Source: Microcaldota archaeon
Lineage (GTDB): Archaea > Micrarchaeota > Micrarchaeia > Micrarchaeales > Micrarchaeaceae
NCBI GenBank assembly: GCA_021827955.1
Contig: JAKATY010000070.1
Location: 1-12,331 of the forward strand
DNA length: 12,331 nucleotides
Reading direction: 5' to 3'
Made by a program: the position numbers and the translations under genes. The notes beneath the pieces were generated by a model. The model was not told the origin of the DNA. It did not search any database and saw nothing but the letters and a program-made list of their open reading frames with translations. Below, piece by piece: positions 1 through 6,999 of this stretch (the stretch's first letter is position 1; every line of letters starts with the position of its first letter).

Positions 1-581
1 TTTCGGGGTTGGTACATCCGGTGCTTTCACAGCTTAATTACGCTATAAGCGCAATAGTATTCGCAATAACAGGCATAGAGGTACAGGCAGTGCTTCTGAA
101 GTTCATAGGGCTTACCGCAGTGCCTGTCTTGCTTCCCGTAGGCATAGTGCTCAGGACTTTCTATTTTACTAGGAGGCTTGGCGGCGCGATAATGGCTGTG
201 GCAATCGGACTCTTCGCAGTGTTTCCGCTTACGTACCTTCTTGATGCGCAGCTGGCTTCTGGCTATTCCAATATGATAAATCAAAACGGAATAAATTCCC
301 TGATAGCCAATTCTACCCAAGTAAAGCAGGCACTTTCCACGGAGAGTATGCAGAGCAACACTATAAGTCTTGGGTTCCTGAATCCCGTGCTCGGCGTGCT
401 TGAGCCGATTGTCAATGAGATAGAAAACGCGATAGAGAAGCTCCTCGATTATATCGCTCTTTTGATAGTGGAAGTGTTCTTCCTGCCAACTTTCAGCCTC
501 ATACTTACCATAATATCGATAAGGGAATTTGCAAGGATACTGGGTACAGAAGTATCCTTTGGAAAGTTTGATGTTTTTTAG
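1..581 (+). CDS. CedA-like polytopic membrane protein, 5'-truncated by the window edge
   Basis: The frame is open from the first complete codon at 3, so about 192 C-terminal residues are visible and the real start is probably upstream. A TTG at 9 is the only in-window start candidate, and I do not favour it. Visible hydrophobic stretches lie at roughly residues 32-50, 58-79 and 144-172 of the fragment, separated by a polar Asn/Ser/Gln-rich region (about 82-120) that may be a large external loop. Two stretches look characteristic: a PVGIVLRTF...TRRLGG segment before the second helix, and a C-terminal FFLPTFSL...REFARILGTE segment. From memory, these patterns occur in archaeal CedA-like membrane proteins encoded beside VirB4/HerA ATPases, so I infer a channel component (the VirB6/CedA role) of a transfer apparatus. 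That assignment rests on recall and on the neighbouring genes. The coding call itself is secure. It overlaps the next gene by 11 nt. Confidence 0.7.
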   Translation, partial: SGLVHPVLSQLNYAISAIVFAITGIEVQAVLLKFIGLTAVPVLLPVGIVLRTFYFTRRLGGAIMAVAIGLFAVFPLTYLLDAQLASGYSNMINQNGINSLIANSTQVKQALSTESMQSNTISLGFLNPVLGVLEPIVNEIENAIEKLLDYIALLIVEVFFLPTFSLILTIISIREFARILGTEVSFGKFDVF

Positions 582-1347
582 CGATGGCATGCGCGATTAC
601 AAAACGGTGGAGTATGCTCTGATGGGGATTGCAGCTCTGCTGCTCGCCGTATCGGCATTCTTTGGGACTTATGCTATGCTAGTGGCTGCGGCTTTGCTTA
701 CAGTGATTGTTATCCTGCATTATATGAAGGATTATGTTGACGCTTTCCTGTTCAGGCACGGCAACTTTGTAGAAAAAATAGGCGCGTATGAATTAAGCGG
801 CGAAAGGGAGGTTGCTATAAGAAGAGCGGGTAACAAATACATAGCTACGGCGTGCGTTGTTGTCAGGATGAAAGACGGTGCAGGGCAACTTGAGAGATCT
901 GATGTGGAAGGCCTGATTTCGCGCCTTGCATTCCCGTTCAAATTCACGCTTGCTGTTGAAAGAGTCAACATAAAGAAGATGCTTGATGCTCTCCAAACAA
1001 GAAGAAGCCTGAAGGAGATTGAGCTGACCAGGATAGAGGACGCTAATAAGGGAAGAGGATTGGCTAGATCCATAAGAGCAAAAAGGGAGCTGGAAATTCT
1101 CGACCATGATATCAAAAGCATAAGCACAGGCTCGACCCCTTTGAAAGTAACCTATTACGCGAGGATAAGCGCGGAGAACGAGAAGAGATTCGCAGCAGAA
1201 GAAGAAGCGATTTCCAGGGCAAAGGCGCTTGCCGCGGCACTTGACGGCATCATGAACTCTTCTTCGACTATCGCTAAAGGAAGAGTACTGGAAAGTATGC
1301 TCCTATTTGATACAGCTATGGATGGTTCCTATGCATCAGATGCTTAA
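571..1347 (+). CDS. Two-TM protein with VirB4 N-terminal-like domain (PrgI-like/VirB4-N half)
   Basis: A 258-residue protein if it starts at ATG 571, which has a GGAAAG Shine-Dalgarno-like hexamer at 561-566. TTG 529 and ATG 589 are in-frame alternatives. It opens with a short charged segment, then two adjacent hydrophobic helices (about residues 15-32 and 34-50), followed by a roughly 200-residue soluble mixed alpha/beta domain with no P-loop. Two small TM helices fused to such a domain, directly upstream of a VirB4-type motor, match the PrgI/VirB3-plus-VirB4 N-terminal arrangement of conjugation machines. The segment around residues 125-160 (FPFKFTLAVERVN... then a charged helix) resembles the accessory domain that precedes the VirB4 motor. 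I infer a membrane-docking half of a split VirB4. It overlaps the previous gene by 11 nt and the next by about 17 nt, so translation is probably coupled. Confidence 0.72.
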   Translation: MFFSDGMRDYKTVEYALMGIAALLLAVSAFFGTYAMLVAAALLTVIVILHYMKDYVDAFLFRHGNFVEKIGAYELSGEREVAIRRAGNKYIATACVVVRMKDGAGQLERSDVEGLISRLAFPFKFTLAVERVNIKKMLDALQTRRSLKEIELTRIEDANKGRGLARSIRAKRELEILDHDIKSISTGSTPLKVTYYARISAENEKRFAAEEEAISRAKALAAALDGIMNSSSTIAKGRVLESMLLFDTAMDGSYASDA

Positions 1348-2689
1348 CCTCTCAAATGCAGCGGAAGCGGCTGAGAAAATGCCGGTCTTTGGCCCTATCG
1401 AGCCTCTAGAGGACTATGAGAACAAAGGGATTTACATAGGCAAAGGGCTTATCTACAAATCTCCGATAATTATAAGATTTGACAAACTGATCAACCCTCA
1501 CGTTGCTATAATAGGCATGAGCGGCTCCGGCAAGAGCTATTTGCTGAAAAGTATCATAATAAGGAGGCACATAATCGAAGGCATAAATGCTTTCGTGATA
1601 GACTGGAATGGAGAATATGAAAGCACTATGGAATTTCTAGCTGGAACGGTGCACAGGATAGGAAAAGACTGCAGAATCGGCGCGAGCTTCCTTGGAGACA
1701 AGAGTAAGACGCTAGAGTATATTGCTGAATCGGCAGCACATGCGGTAAATGCTGATGCGGAAGATGTTAAGCATATAAGACGGTCAGTTTCAGAAATGCT
1801 TGAATCTGAACACAAGGATGACAAAGAAAAGGCAAAAGCAGGCTCAAAAGAGATGGCCACATACAGCATGCTCGAAAAGCTGCATATAGAAAAATTCTTT
1901 TCTAACGATGGCTTAAAGATAGAAGATTTGCTCAATGGAGCAAATAGCCTTGATTTGTCGATGCTGGAAAGCGACATGCAAAGGGAGATGATAGTCCATT
2001 TCATACTCCAGGCGCTCGTGGAACACATGCACAAGCTGCAGATAAACGGCAGGAGCAGGCTCATGATAGTGCTTGACGAAGCGTGGAGAAGCGTGAGGGA
2101 CGGGCAGCTTGTACACAGAATCTACAGGGAGGGAAGGAAATATGGAATAGGGATAGTAACTGCTACGCAGCAGATAAGCGATACGGATAGCGGCATACTT
2201 GCGGGCTCGGCTTGCACTTTCATATTTAAAATGCAGGGCTACAACGGACCGAACGCGCTTACCGAAAATGGTTTCCTTGGAAAAGAGGAAGCGGAAGAGC
2301 TTGCGAACGCAGGCATAGGGAGATGCGCGGTAAGGCTATTGTACAGGAATGGCACGCGAAAACCATTCTTAATTGACAGAGTTGATGGACTCAGCACCAG
2401 CACGGTAAGACTGACTTATGGTGATGATATGTATGTGGAGATAGCCTTGGATCAGATAGAGAATGCGTCTGAAAAGCTTGAGTTGGGGCAGAAGCGAAAC
2501 GAAGAGATAAGAGCGATAGTTGAAGAGTCTGATGGCAGGATAGACTTGGCAGAATTCATTAGGAGGCTTATTGTCACAGGATTAGACAGGCCTTCGATCA
2601 TATCCTTTTTCAGGCTTCTAGGATTGGAAGATATGGTAGTATTAAAGGCGTACGAGAATGCAAAGAGCTACAAAATATCGATCAAATAA
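1331..2689 (+). CDS. VirB4/CedB/HerA-type conjugation ATPase, motor domain only
   Basis: With the start at ATG 1331 (GGATGG at 1320-1325 is a weak ribosome site) the protein has 452 residues. ATG 1322 and ATG 1340 are alternatives. Walker A is GMSGSGKS at residues 62-69. Walker B ends in the acidic pair D249-E250 of a LMIVLDEAW motif. A TATQQ motif places the sensor glutamine at Q280. The lead-in (KLINPHVAIIGMSGSGKSY) and the post-motor region follow the VirB4/TraC pattern of the HerA-FtsK superfamily. These are hexameric ATPases that power substrate or pilin movement at the inner membrane. About 110 residues beyond the core form a charged, probably helical tail of unknown role. The usual VirB4 N-terminal domain is missing from this frame and appears to be supplied by the upstream gene. 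Family call is strong; the biological substrate (DNA import, export or pilus) is not shown by sequence. Confidence 0.88.
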   Translation: MHQMLNLSNAAEAAEKMPVFGPIEPLEDYENKGIYIGKGLIYKSPIIIRFDKLINPHVAIIGMSGSGKSYLLKSIIIRRHIIEGINAFVIDWNGEYESTMEFLAGTVHRIGKDCRIGASFLGDKSKTLEYIAESAAHAVNADAEDVKHIRRSVSEMLESEHKDDKEKAKAGSKEMATYSMLEKLHIEKFFSNDGLKIEDLLNGANSLDLSMLESDMQREMIVHFILQALVEHMHKLQINGRSRLMIVLDEAWRSVRDGQLVHRIYREGRKYGIGIVTATQQISDTDSGILAGSACTFIFKMQGYNGPNALTENGFLGKEEAEELANAGIGRCAVRLLYRNGTRKPFLIDRVDGLSTSTVRLTYGDDMYVEIALDQIENASEKLELGQKRNEEIRAIVEESDGRIDLAEFIRRLIVTGLDRPSIISFFRLLGLEDMVVLKAYENAKSYKISIK

Positions 2690-3338
2690 CAAAGATGCAC
2701 TATACAGCACTTCGTTTGCCGCAAGTGCAGAGCTTAAATGCGACTTTGGACTATTGGAAAAAACCCTTGAAGAGCTGCCGGCACTTAGAAAAATTTCGTA
2801 CGGAAGCGCACTTACTTATAAAGTGTTGGAACATGCACACGTACAGGAAGACGATGCAGAAATTTCGTTCGGACGCCATTCTGTTGAGTACAAAACGTTC
2901 TTTCGTATGAACGAAAGCAGTAACTACAGGAAGAATCTCCTCAAGTTCATGTCCATAATCGTATATGTCAAAGATCTTTATTCTGTTGACTTCTCTTCGA
3001 TTTACGGATATATAATAGAGGCTCTGCGCGTAGAGGACATTGTGCAGGGTTTGGAGAGGGGGCTTAAAAGCACGGAAGAGCGCATTACAGCGCTTAATGA
3101 AACAAATGTTAAGCTCGCACACGCGTTGATAGACAAAGAGAACGAATCTGCGCTCCTAAATATGAAGATTTCGGAATACGATTCCTTCTTCAAGGAGTTT
3201 TCCAGATCCATAGAGATAAGCAGCGGCTATACACTTGAAAGTTTAATGAAAAAAATAGGCATGTACGAGAAATTGGCTGAAATATATAAGCCCATAAGAC
3301 AGGATTGGAAGAATAAAGATTACGGTCAGATTCAGTGA
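2658..3338 (+). CDS. Soluble coiled-coil protein of the transfer cluster, unknown function
   Basis: A 226-residue protein I do not recognise. ATG 2658 lies 32 nt inside the end of the ATPase gene. The next in-frame start-like codon is a TTG nearly 100 nt downstream, so 2658 is the sensible start. There is no signal peptide or TM segment. Residues 1-120 are mixed, with aromatic patches around 78-118. Residues about 124-182 are rich in Glu, Lys, Leu and Asn with heptad-like spacing, which suggests a coiled coil, and a basic/aromatic tail follows. Its stop overlaps the next start in a GTGA arrangement. Position between an ATPase and membrane proteins suggests a cytoplasmic adaptor or scaffold for the machine; that is inference from context only. 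Confidence 0.7.
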   Translation: MQRATKYRSNNKDALYSTSFAASAELKCDFGLLEKTLEELPALRKISYGSALTYKVLEHAHVQEDDAEISFGRHSVEYKTFFRMNESSNYRKNLLKFMSIIVYVKDLYSVDFSSIYGYIIEALRVEDIVQGLERGLKSTEERITALNETNVKLAHALIDKENESALLNMKISEYDSFFKEFSRSIEISSGYTLESLMKKIGMYEKLAEIYKPIRQDWKNKDYGQIQ

Positions 3339-4144
3339 AAAACTTTGTGGAATTAGTGAAGATTTCACTTTTGTCTGCCACTATAGTGGCGACTTTAGCG
3401 TTAGGTATATCAGGCAAACCTGGTGCTATTGGAGGCTTCAAGAGTCTTCTTTATATAGCGGCCGGAGCGATGACATTTGCTCTGCTTTATGAATTGGGAA
3501 AGTACCACAGAAGCTCGGTAAAACTCAGATATGAAGCTAACGGGAAAGGCGGAGAACCGCAAGGAGGTTTTGTGATGGTAAGCAGAGAGTCTATGGAAAA
3601 AGCAAGAGCAAATGCACTAAGAAGAAACAACAGGATATTTGCAGTCAAGAACCTTGCGCTAAGGGCGGAGGAACTTATAGACTGCATACAAGAAATTTCA
3701 GTCTTTCCAAAAGATTCTCTTGTAGCAGAAGAAGAGATTGTACGCGTTGCAAAAGAACTTTGGAATGAAGAAACCCTGAATATTGCAGGGTCTTATTTTA
3801 TAGGCTCTAAAAAGAGCAGTACGGCAAGGATGCTATACGATCTGTATATAAAGGGCAACAACAGCTATCTCGGAGAACAGAGCCCTGAGCGGTTCCTGCA
3901 GTGTTTGAAAGGATATATCGATGCCAGAGGAGCAGCTTTGAGGAAAGGAGGGGTAAAATCGCGCGAAGGAAGAGGATTTTGCACTAAAATTGTGTTTGCA
4001 AACGATTTTTACAGGTCAAAGATTGCATCTGATCTGCTTTCGTTCAACAGTAATGGGGCCAAAACTTTGCTGATGTTGCTTACTGGCCGTATGAAAGTTA
4101 TCGATTCGGCTTTACTTTCAGAGAGGGAGAGTATTTATCGGTAG
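3335..4144 (+). CDS. Two-TM protein with large soluble C-terminal domain, unknown function
   Basis: A 269-residue protein starting at GTG 3335, which overlaps the preceding TGA stop (GTGA at 3335-3338), a classic sign of translational coupling. Two hydrophobic segments (about residues 7-25 and 32-53) flank a short Gly/Lys/Pro turn and form a membrane hairpin. After a basic, Gly-rich linker (about 55-80) comes a roughly 190-residue soluble domain that looks helical and charged, without motifs I recognise. With only a two-residue first loop region exposed, the soluble domain and the N-terminus should share a side, probably the cytoplasm given the Lys/Arg-rich flank. In a type IV secretion-like cluster it could serve as a VirB8-like or scaffolding component, but no homology is visible to me. 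Coding status is supported by a long clean frame and tight spacing. Confidence 0.72.
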   Translation: MKNFVELVKISLLSATIVATLALGISGKPGAIGGFKSLLYIAAGAMTFALLYELGKYHRSSVKLRYEANGKGGEPQGGFVMVSRESMEKARANALRRNNRIFAVKNLALRAEELIDCIQEISVFPKDSLVAEEEIVRVAKELWNEETLNIAGSYFIGSKKSSTARMLYDLYIKGNNSYLGEQSPERFLQCLKGYIDARGAALRKGGVKSREGRGFCTKIVFANDFYRSKIASDLLSFNSNGAKTLLMLLTGRMKVIDSALLSERESIYR

Positions 4145-4158
4145 CATGGGCGTATTAC

Positions 4159-4347
4159 ATGCTTGATATCTACAGTGAAATAATTACCATGGGGCTTGCC
4201 GTTTCACTGCTCCTGCTCAACGTAGCCGTGCTGGAAAACATTATAGGATATATTTTCGATAGGAGGGAGATTTGCGAGTACGGAAAACGCACTTTTTACG
4301 GAGCCATTGCCCTTGCATTGGTATGCCTAATTGCTACCAGATGGTGA
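4159..4347 (+). CDS. 62-aa membrane helical hairpin, candidate VirB2/CedA1-like pilin subunit
   Basis: A 62-residue protein from ATG 4159, the only plausible start after the preceding stop at 4144. It is essentially two hydrophobic helices (about residues 9-33 and 45-60) joined by a short, charged, net-basic loop (DRREICEYGKR). It has no cleavable signal or class III pilin signal that I can see. VirB2-type pilins, including archaeal CedA1 and TedC, are small two-helix proteins with a charged cytoplasmic loop, so this is a reasonable pilin candidate by topology and location. VirB3-like or unrelated small membrane protein are the alternatives, since two-TM topology alone is weak evidence. Its stop codon overlaps the ribosome-binding site of the next gene. 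Confidence 0.62.
   Translation: MLDIYSEIITMGLAVSLLLLNVAVLENIIGYIFDRREICEYGKRTFYGAIALALVCLIATRW
4343..4347 (+). promoter_or_regulatory. Shine-Dalgarno GGTGA deciding the start at 4352
   Basis: GGTGA matches the archaeal anti-Shine-Dalgarno core and ends 4 nt before ATG 4352. It overlaps the TGA stop of the upstream 62-aa gene, so termination and re-initiation are probably coupled. This favours ATG 4352 over the upstream in-frame TTG at 4331. Confidence 0.7.
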
Positions 4348-4351
4348 AGGT

Positions 4352-4633
4352 ATGTTTGAGCACCTTGCTAAAGAATGGATGAGAAGCAATATATACGGGG
4401 AATTGTTTCTGGCGCTCGTGGCTGCTTCATCAGTGCTGTTCCTAACTTATTTTGCAAAGTACGTTGGACTTGCGAAGATCGACTCTGTTGTTTTGCTTGT
4501 GGTAATGCCCTCAACGTTTGCGATATCGCTTGCGTTGGCGCATAAGCGCAAGATCGAAATTGCACGCAACGATATGATTGCGCTATTTGTTGCGGTGTTT
4601 TTTTCATTGATTTTAGTGTCTTTTCTAAGTTGA
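4352..4633 (+). CDS. 93-aa three-TM membrane protein of the transfer cluster
   Basis: A 93-residue protein starting at ATG 4352 behind a good Shine-Dalgarno. Predicted helices lie at about residues 16-36, 44-63 and 75-92, with a basic loop (HKRKIEIARND, about 64-74) between the second and third. The N-terminal 15 residues are polar and amphipathic. The C-terminus ends within or right after the last helix. I do not recognise a family. Small multi-helix proteins in this position could be CedA2-like, VirB3-like or a second pilin-like subunit. The gene sits 4 nt upstream of the second ATPase and is surely in the same transcript. Function is inference from context. Confidence 0.62.
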   Translation: MFEHLAKEWMRSNIYGELFLALVAASSVLFLTYFAKYVGLAKIDSVVLLVVMPSTFAISLALAHKRKIEIARNDMIALFVAVFFSLILVSFLS

Positions 4634-4637
4634 GAAC

Positions 4638-6899
4638 ATGGTATTTTTATTCTACAAGGTGGCTGCGCTGCCCGATAAAGGCTTTGACAAGAATATCTTT
4701 ATAGAATCGGCTGGAGGCGCGCCTCTGGCGGTAGTATACGACCTTCGTGAAGGCTTCACGGCTTTTGGCATAGACTCTAGATACGAAGACAGGATAAGTT
4801 TTGCATCTAGGAATTTGCCGGGTCTGGAATTTTCAAAGCTTGAAGGATACGGAAGCGAGCAGGAAGATTTGGAAGTTACTTCGATATTCAGGAAAAAAGA
4901 CACACTTTTGCCCAACACGCTTGGAGATGTATTTGGACTGGGTGAAACGCGAGGAGTTTTAGGCGTTGTTTTTCTGCCTGTCATTGGAAGGGAATTGCAT
5001 GAATCCAAGAGAGCAATAGAGAGGGCACTCGAGAAAATGGGAGTTAGAGAGACGACCTCGTTCACTAATGGAAACACGATGGGAAGAGCCAGTAGCTCAT
5101 TGCAAAAGGATATAATGAGCAATTCCGAAGAGAGACTCCTTCTTGGAGAGGTGTTAGAATCTATCAACAATGCGGTATTGAGTGGCGCCACACCTTACAA
5201 GATAGGGCTGGTTTTCAATAAATCTGACAGGATGGAAAAATATGTGAAGGCGAAATTCCTCACATTTGAAGAGTTTGAAAAGAGGATAAGGTTGGAGAAC
5301 GCTGACGAGCTAAAGCTGAAGGCGTTTCCTGTAGGCCCGGACAAAGCCGTTGATATGATGGGATTTTACAGGGTTAACAAACTGAATTATGTGATAAAGA
5401 CTGAGGAGCCCGAAAGTAGAGGGGATATAAAGCTTGGCACATTCATGGATGATGGCGTATATAATACAGGGTCTGAAGTATCGATTGACGGCTCAATTTT
5501 CAATTTGGGCACAATAATAACAGGCTTGCCCGGATCTGGAAAAACGATGGAGGCGATGCAATCGGTTGGCGCGGTGCTGAATAACAGGACAAGAAGAGTA
5601 TTGGTTATAGCCCCAACTGACGAGTGGAATGAATTTGCAAAAAGCAATGGAATGCATCTCATAAGAGTATACAACGACCCTGTGCCAATAAACTTTTTCA
5701 GATGCGCGGGCAACATTGAGCGATCCGTTTTTTACGAAGACCTTGCCATGCTACTTTCCTCGGCGAGCGATGCGGGGCCGTACAGAAACCCGATGGAAAA
5801 ATGCATGCTTAACGCGTTCAAGAGGATCTATGAAAAAGAGAGCGATCCGGACCCGATAGCCGCCTATGAGGAGATAGAAGAGGCAGTAATACGGCTGCAC
5901 GCCAAAAGGACCAATACAGGTGTAAAATACACAAAACATGGAGAAAACATAAAATCCGCTCTAGAAAACTTAAGAAGCATATTGCATAGGCCCGAATATT
6001 CTTCAAGGCAAGGCATAAGATTTGAAGAACTTATGGAAAGGGGCGCGGTTTTCGATCTTTCTAGAGTGAGCAACAAATTCAAGCCGTATCTATATGCGCT
6101 TTTGCTAAACCAGGCGTACATGCTCGCAAACCTCCTAGACAATTATGGAGATGATGAACTGCGCATGCTGATATGCCTTGAGGAAGCACAGATCGTTTTG
6201 GGGCAGAGACAGAGCAACGCTGCGGCAGAGGACCTTAAATACAGAATCCAGGACTTCAGAAAGAAGGGCGTCGGGCTTATGCTACTGGCTCACAACGTTG
6301 ATGACATAGAGAAGAGCATAAGAAGGCTGTGTCAAATAAAGCTCTACTTAAAACAGGCTCCGGATATAGCTGAAACGGCCGCGGAAGATTTGGTGTTTAC
6401 CCATGCTGAAAGGGATGAGGTAATATCAAAGCTAAAGCATTTGGATTCTAGAATAGGTGCCTTAAGCTACATAGTGAAGGATGGCAACGAGAAAACGGCG
6501 AAAGACACAATTTTCATACGCACCATGGACTTCGAAGCGGAAAGAAGAGCGCCTGGAAGCACAGGCGCGAACAGCGTTTCGGCCTGGAGTTATGGAGAAG
6601 TATTTACGCAGGTTCCCGAAGTGCCTAAAGAGATAGAGACCACCATAAGCATAAACTTGCGAAAAGACGAAGCATATTCAAAAGGGGAGTTGCCGGCTAA
6701 AAACCGACTGCTTACGGTAAGGATAAACTTTCTCTGTGAAATGGTTTCGGAGCGCCAGATAGAATGCAGAGAGCATGCCGAGCTGAAAGAGGAGATGCTC
6801 AAAGGAAGACCCTACAAGATAGAGGTGCTTGATGAAAGGAAAAAAATCATTTGCAGCAAAAGGGTATTTGCACAGGAGAAGATAGACATTGATGTCTAA
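4638..6899 (+). CDS. Second HerA/VirB4-like ATPase of the transfer cluster
   Basis: A 753-residue protein from ATG 4638, 4 nt after the preceding stop; its ribosome site is weak. Residues 1-270 form an accessory region without TM helices, resembling a VirB4-type N-terminal domain (about 165-255). The motor follows: a short beta lead-in, Walker A GLPGSGKT at 296-303, and Walker B with E515-E516 in a MLICLEEAQ motif. A LLAHN segment follows where the HerA/VirB4 sensor motif normally lies. The region after about 620 looks beta-rich and is unassigned. The family is HerA-FtsK superfamily, DUF87-like. The protein lacks the N-terminal TM anchor expected of a VirD4/TraD coupling protein, so it is either a second VirB4-like motor or a soluble functional substitute for the coupling protein. 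It is the last gene of the cluster; a 100-nt gap with a promoter follows. Confidence 0.85.
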   Translation: MVFLFYKVAALPDKGFDKNIFIESAGGAPLAVVYDLREGFTAFGIDSRYEDRISFASRNLPGLEFSKLEGYGSEQEDLEVTSIFRKKDTLLPNTLGDVFGLGETRGVLGVVFLPVIGRELHESKRAIERALEKMGVRETTSFTNGNTMGRASSSLQKDIMSNSEERLLLGEVLESINNAVLSGATPYKIGLVFNKSDRMEKYVKAKFLTFEEFEKRIRLENADELKLKAFPVGPDKAVDMMGFYRVNKLNYVIKTEEPESRGDIKLGTFMDDGVYNTGSEVSIDGSIFNLGTIITGLPGSGKTMEAMQSVGAVLNNRTRRVLVIAPTDEWNEFAKSNGMHLIRVYNDPVPINFFRCAGNIERSVFYEDLAMLLSSASDAGPYRNPMEKCMLNAFKRIYEKESDPDPIAAYEEIEEAVIRLHAKRTNTGVKYTKHGENIKSALENLRSILHRPEYSSRQGIRFEELMERGAVFDLSRVSNKFKPYLYALLLNQAYMLANLLDNYGDDELRMLICLEEAQIVLGQRQSNAAAEDLKYRIQDFRKKGVGLMLLAHNVDDIEKSIRRLCQIKLYLKQAPDIAETAAEDLVFTHAERDEVISKLKHLDSRIGALSYIVKDGNEKTAKDTIFIRTMDFEAERRAPGSTGANSVSAWSYGEVFTQVPEVPKEIETTISINLRKDEAYSKGELPAKNRLLTVRINFLCEMVSERQIECREHAELKEEMLKGRPYKIEVLDERKKIICSKRVFAQEKIDIDV

Positions 6900-6967
6900 G
6901 CGTGAGCGTATGAACTAAAGTAAGTGCTTTCGGAAATGGAATCGGAAAGCAGAATGAAAAGACAAGG

Positions 6968-6980
6968 TTTAATAAATATT
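6968..6980 (+). promoter_or_regulatory. TATA-box promoter of lonB
   Basis: An AT-rich element (TTTAATAAATATT) is centred about 26 nt upstream of ATG 7000, the distance from TATA box to transcription start in archaea. The transcript should therefore begin at or within a few bases of the start codon, giving a leaderless lonB mRNA. There is no ribosome site upstream of 7000, which agrees. An earlier ATG at 6992 hits a stop after three codons. Confidence 0.65.
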
Positions 6981-6999
6981 TTATCCAAAATATGGCTGT

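Noticed and set aside
27..590. 187-aa minus-strand open frame
   Set aside because: Antisense to the CedA-like gene; Tyr/Cys/His-rich low-credibility composition with no motif.
2695..2910. 71-aa plus-strand open frame starting at ATG 2695 after the VirB4 stop
   Set aside because: It has a cleaner position after the stop, but it ends early while the overlapping frame from 2658 continues for 226 residues and is coupled to the next gene.
4652..5191. 179-aa minus-strand open frame
   Set aside because: Antisense to the N-terminal region of the second ATPase; Ser/Pro/Leu-rich shadow sequence with no motif and no promoter.
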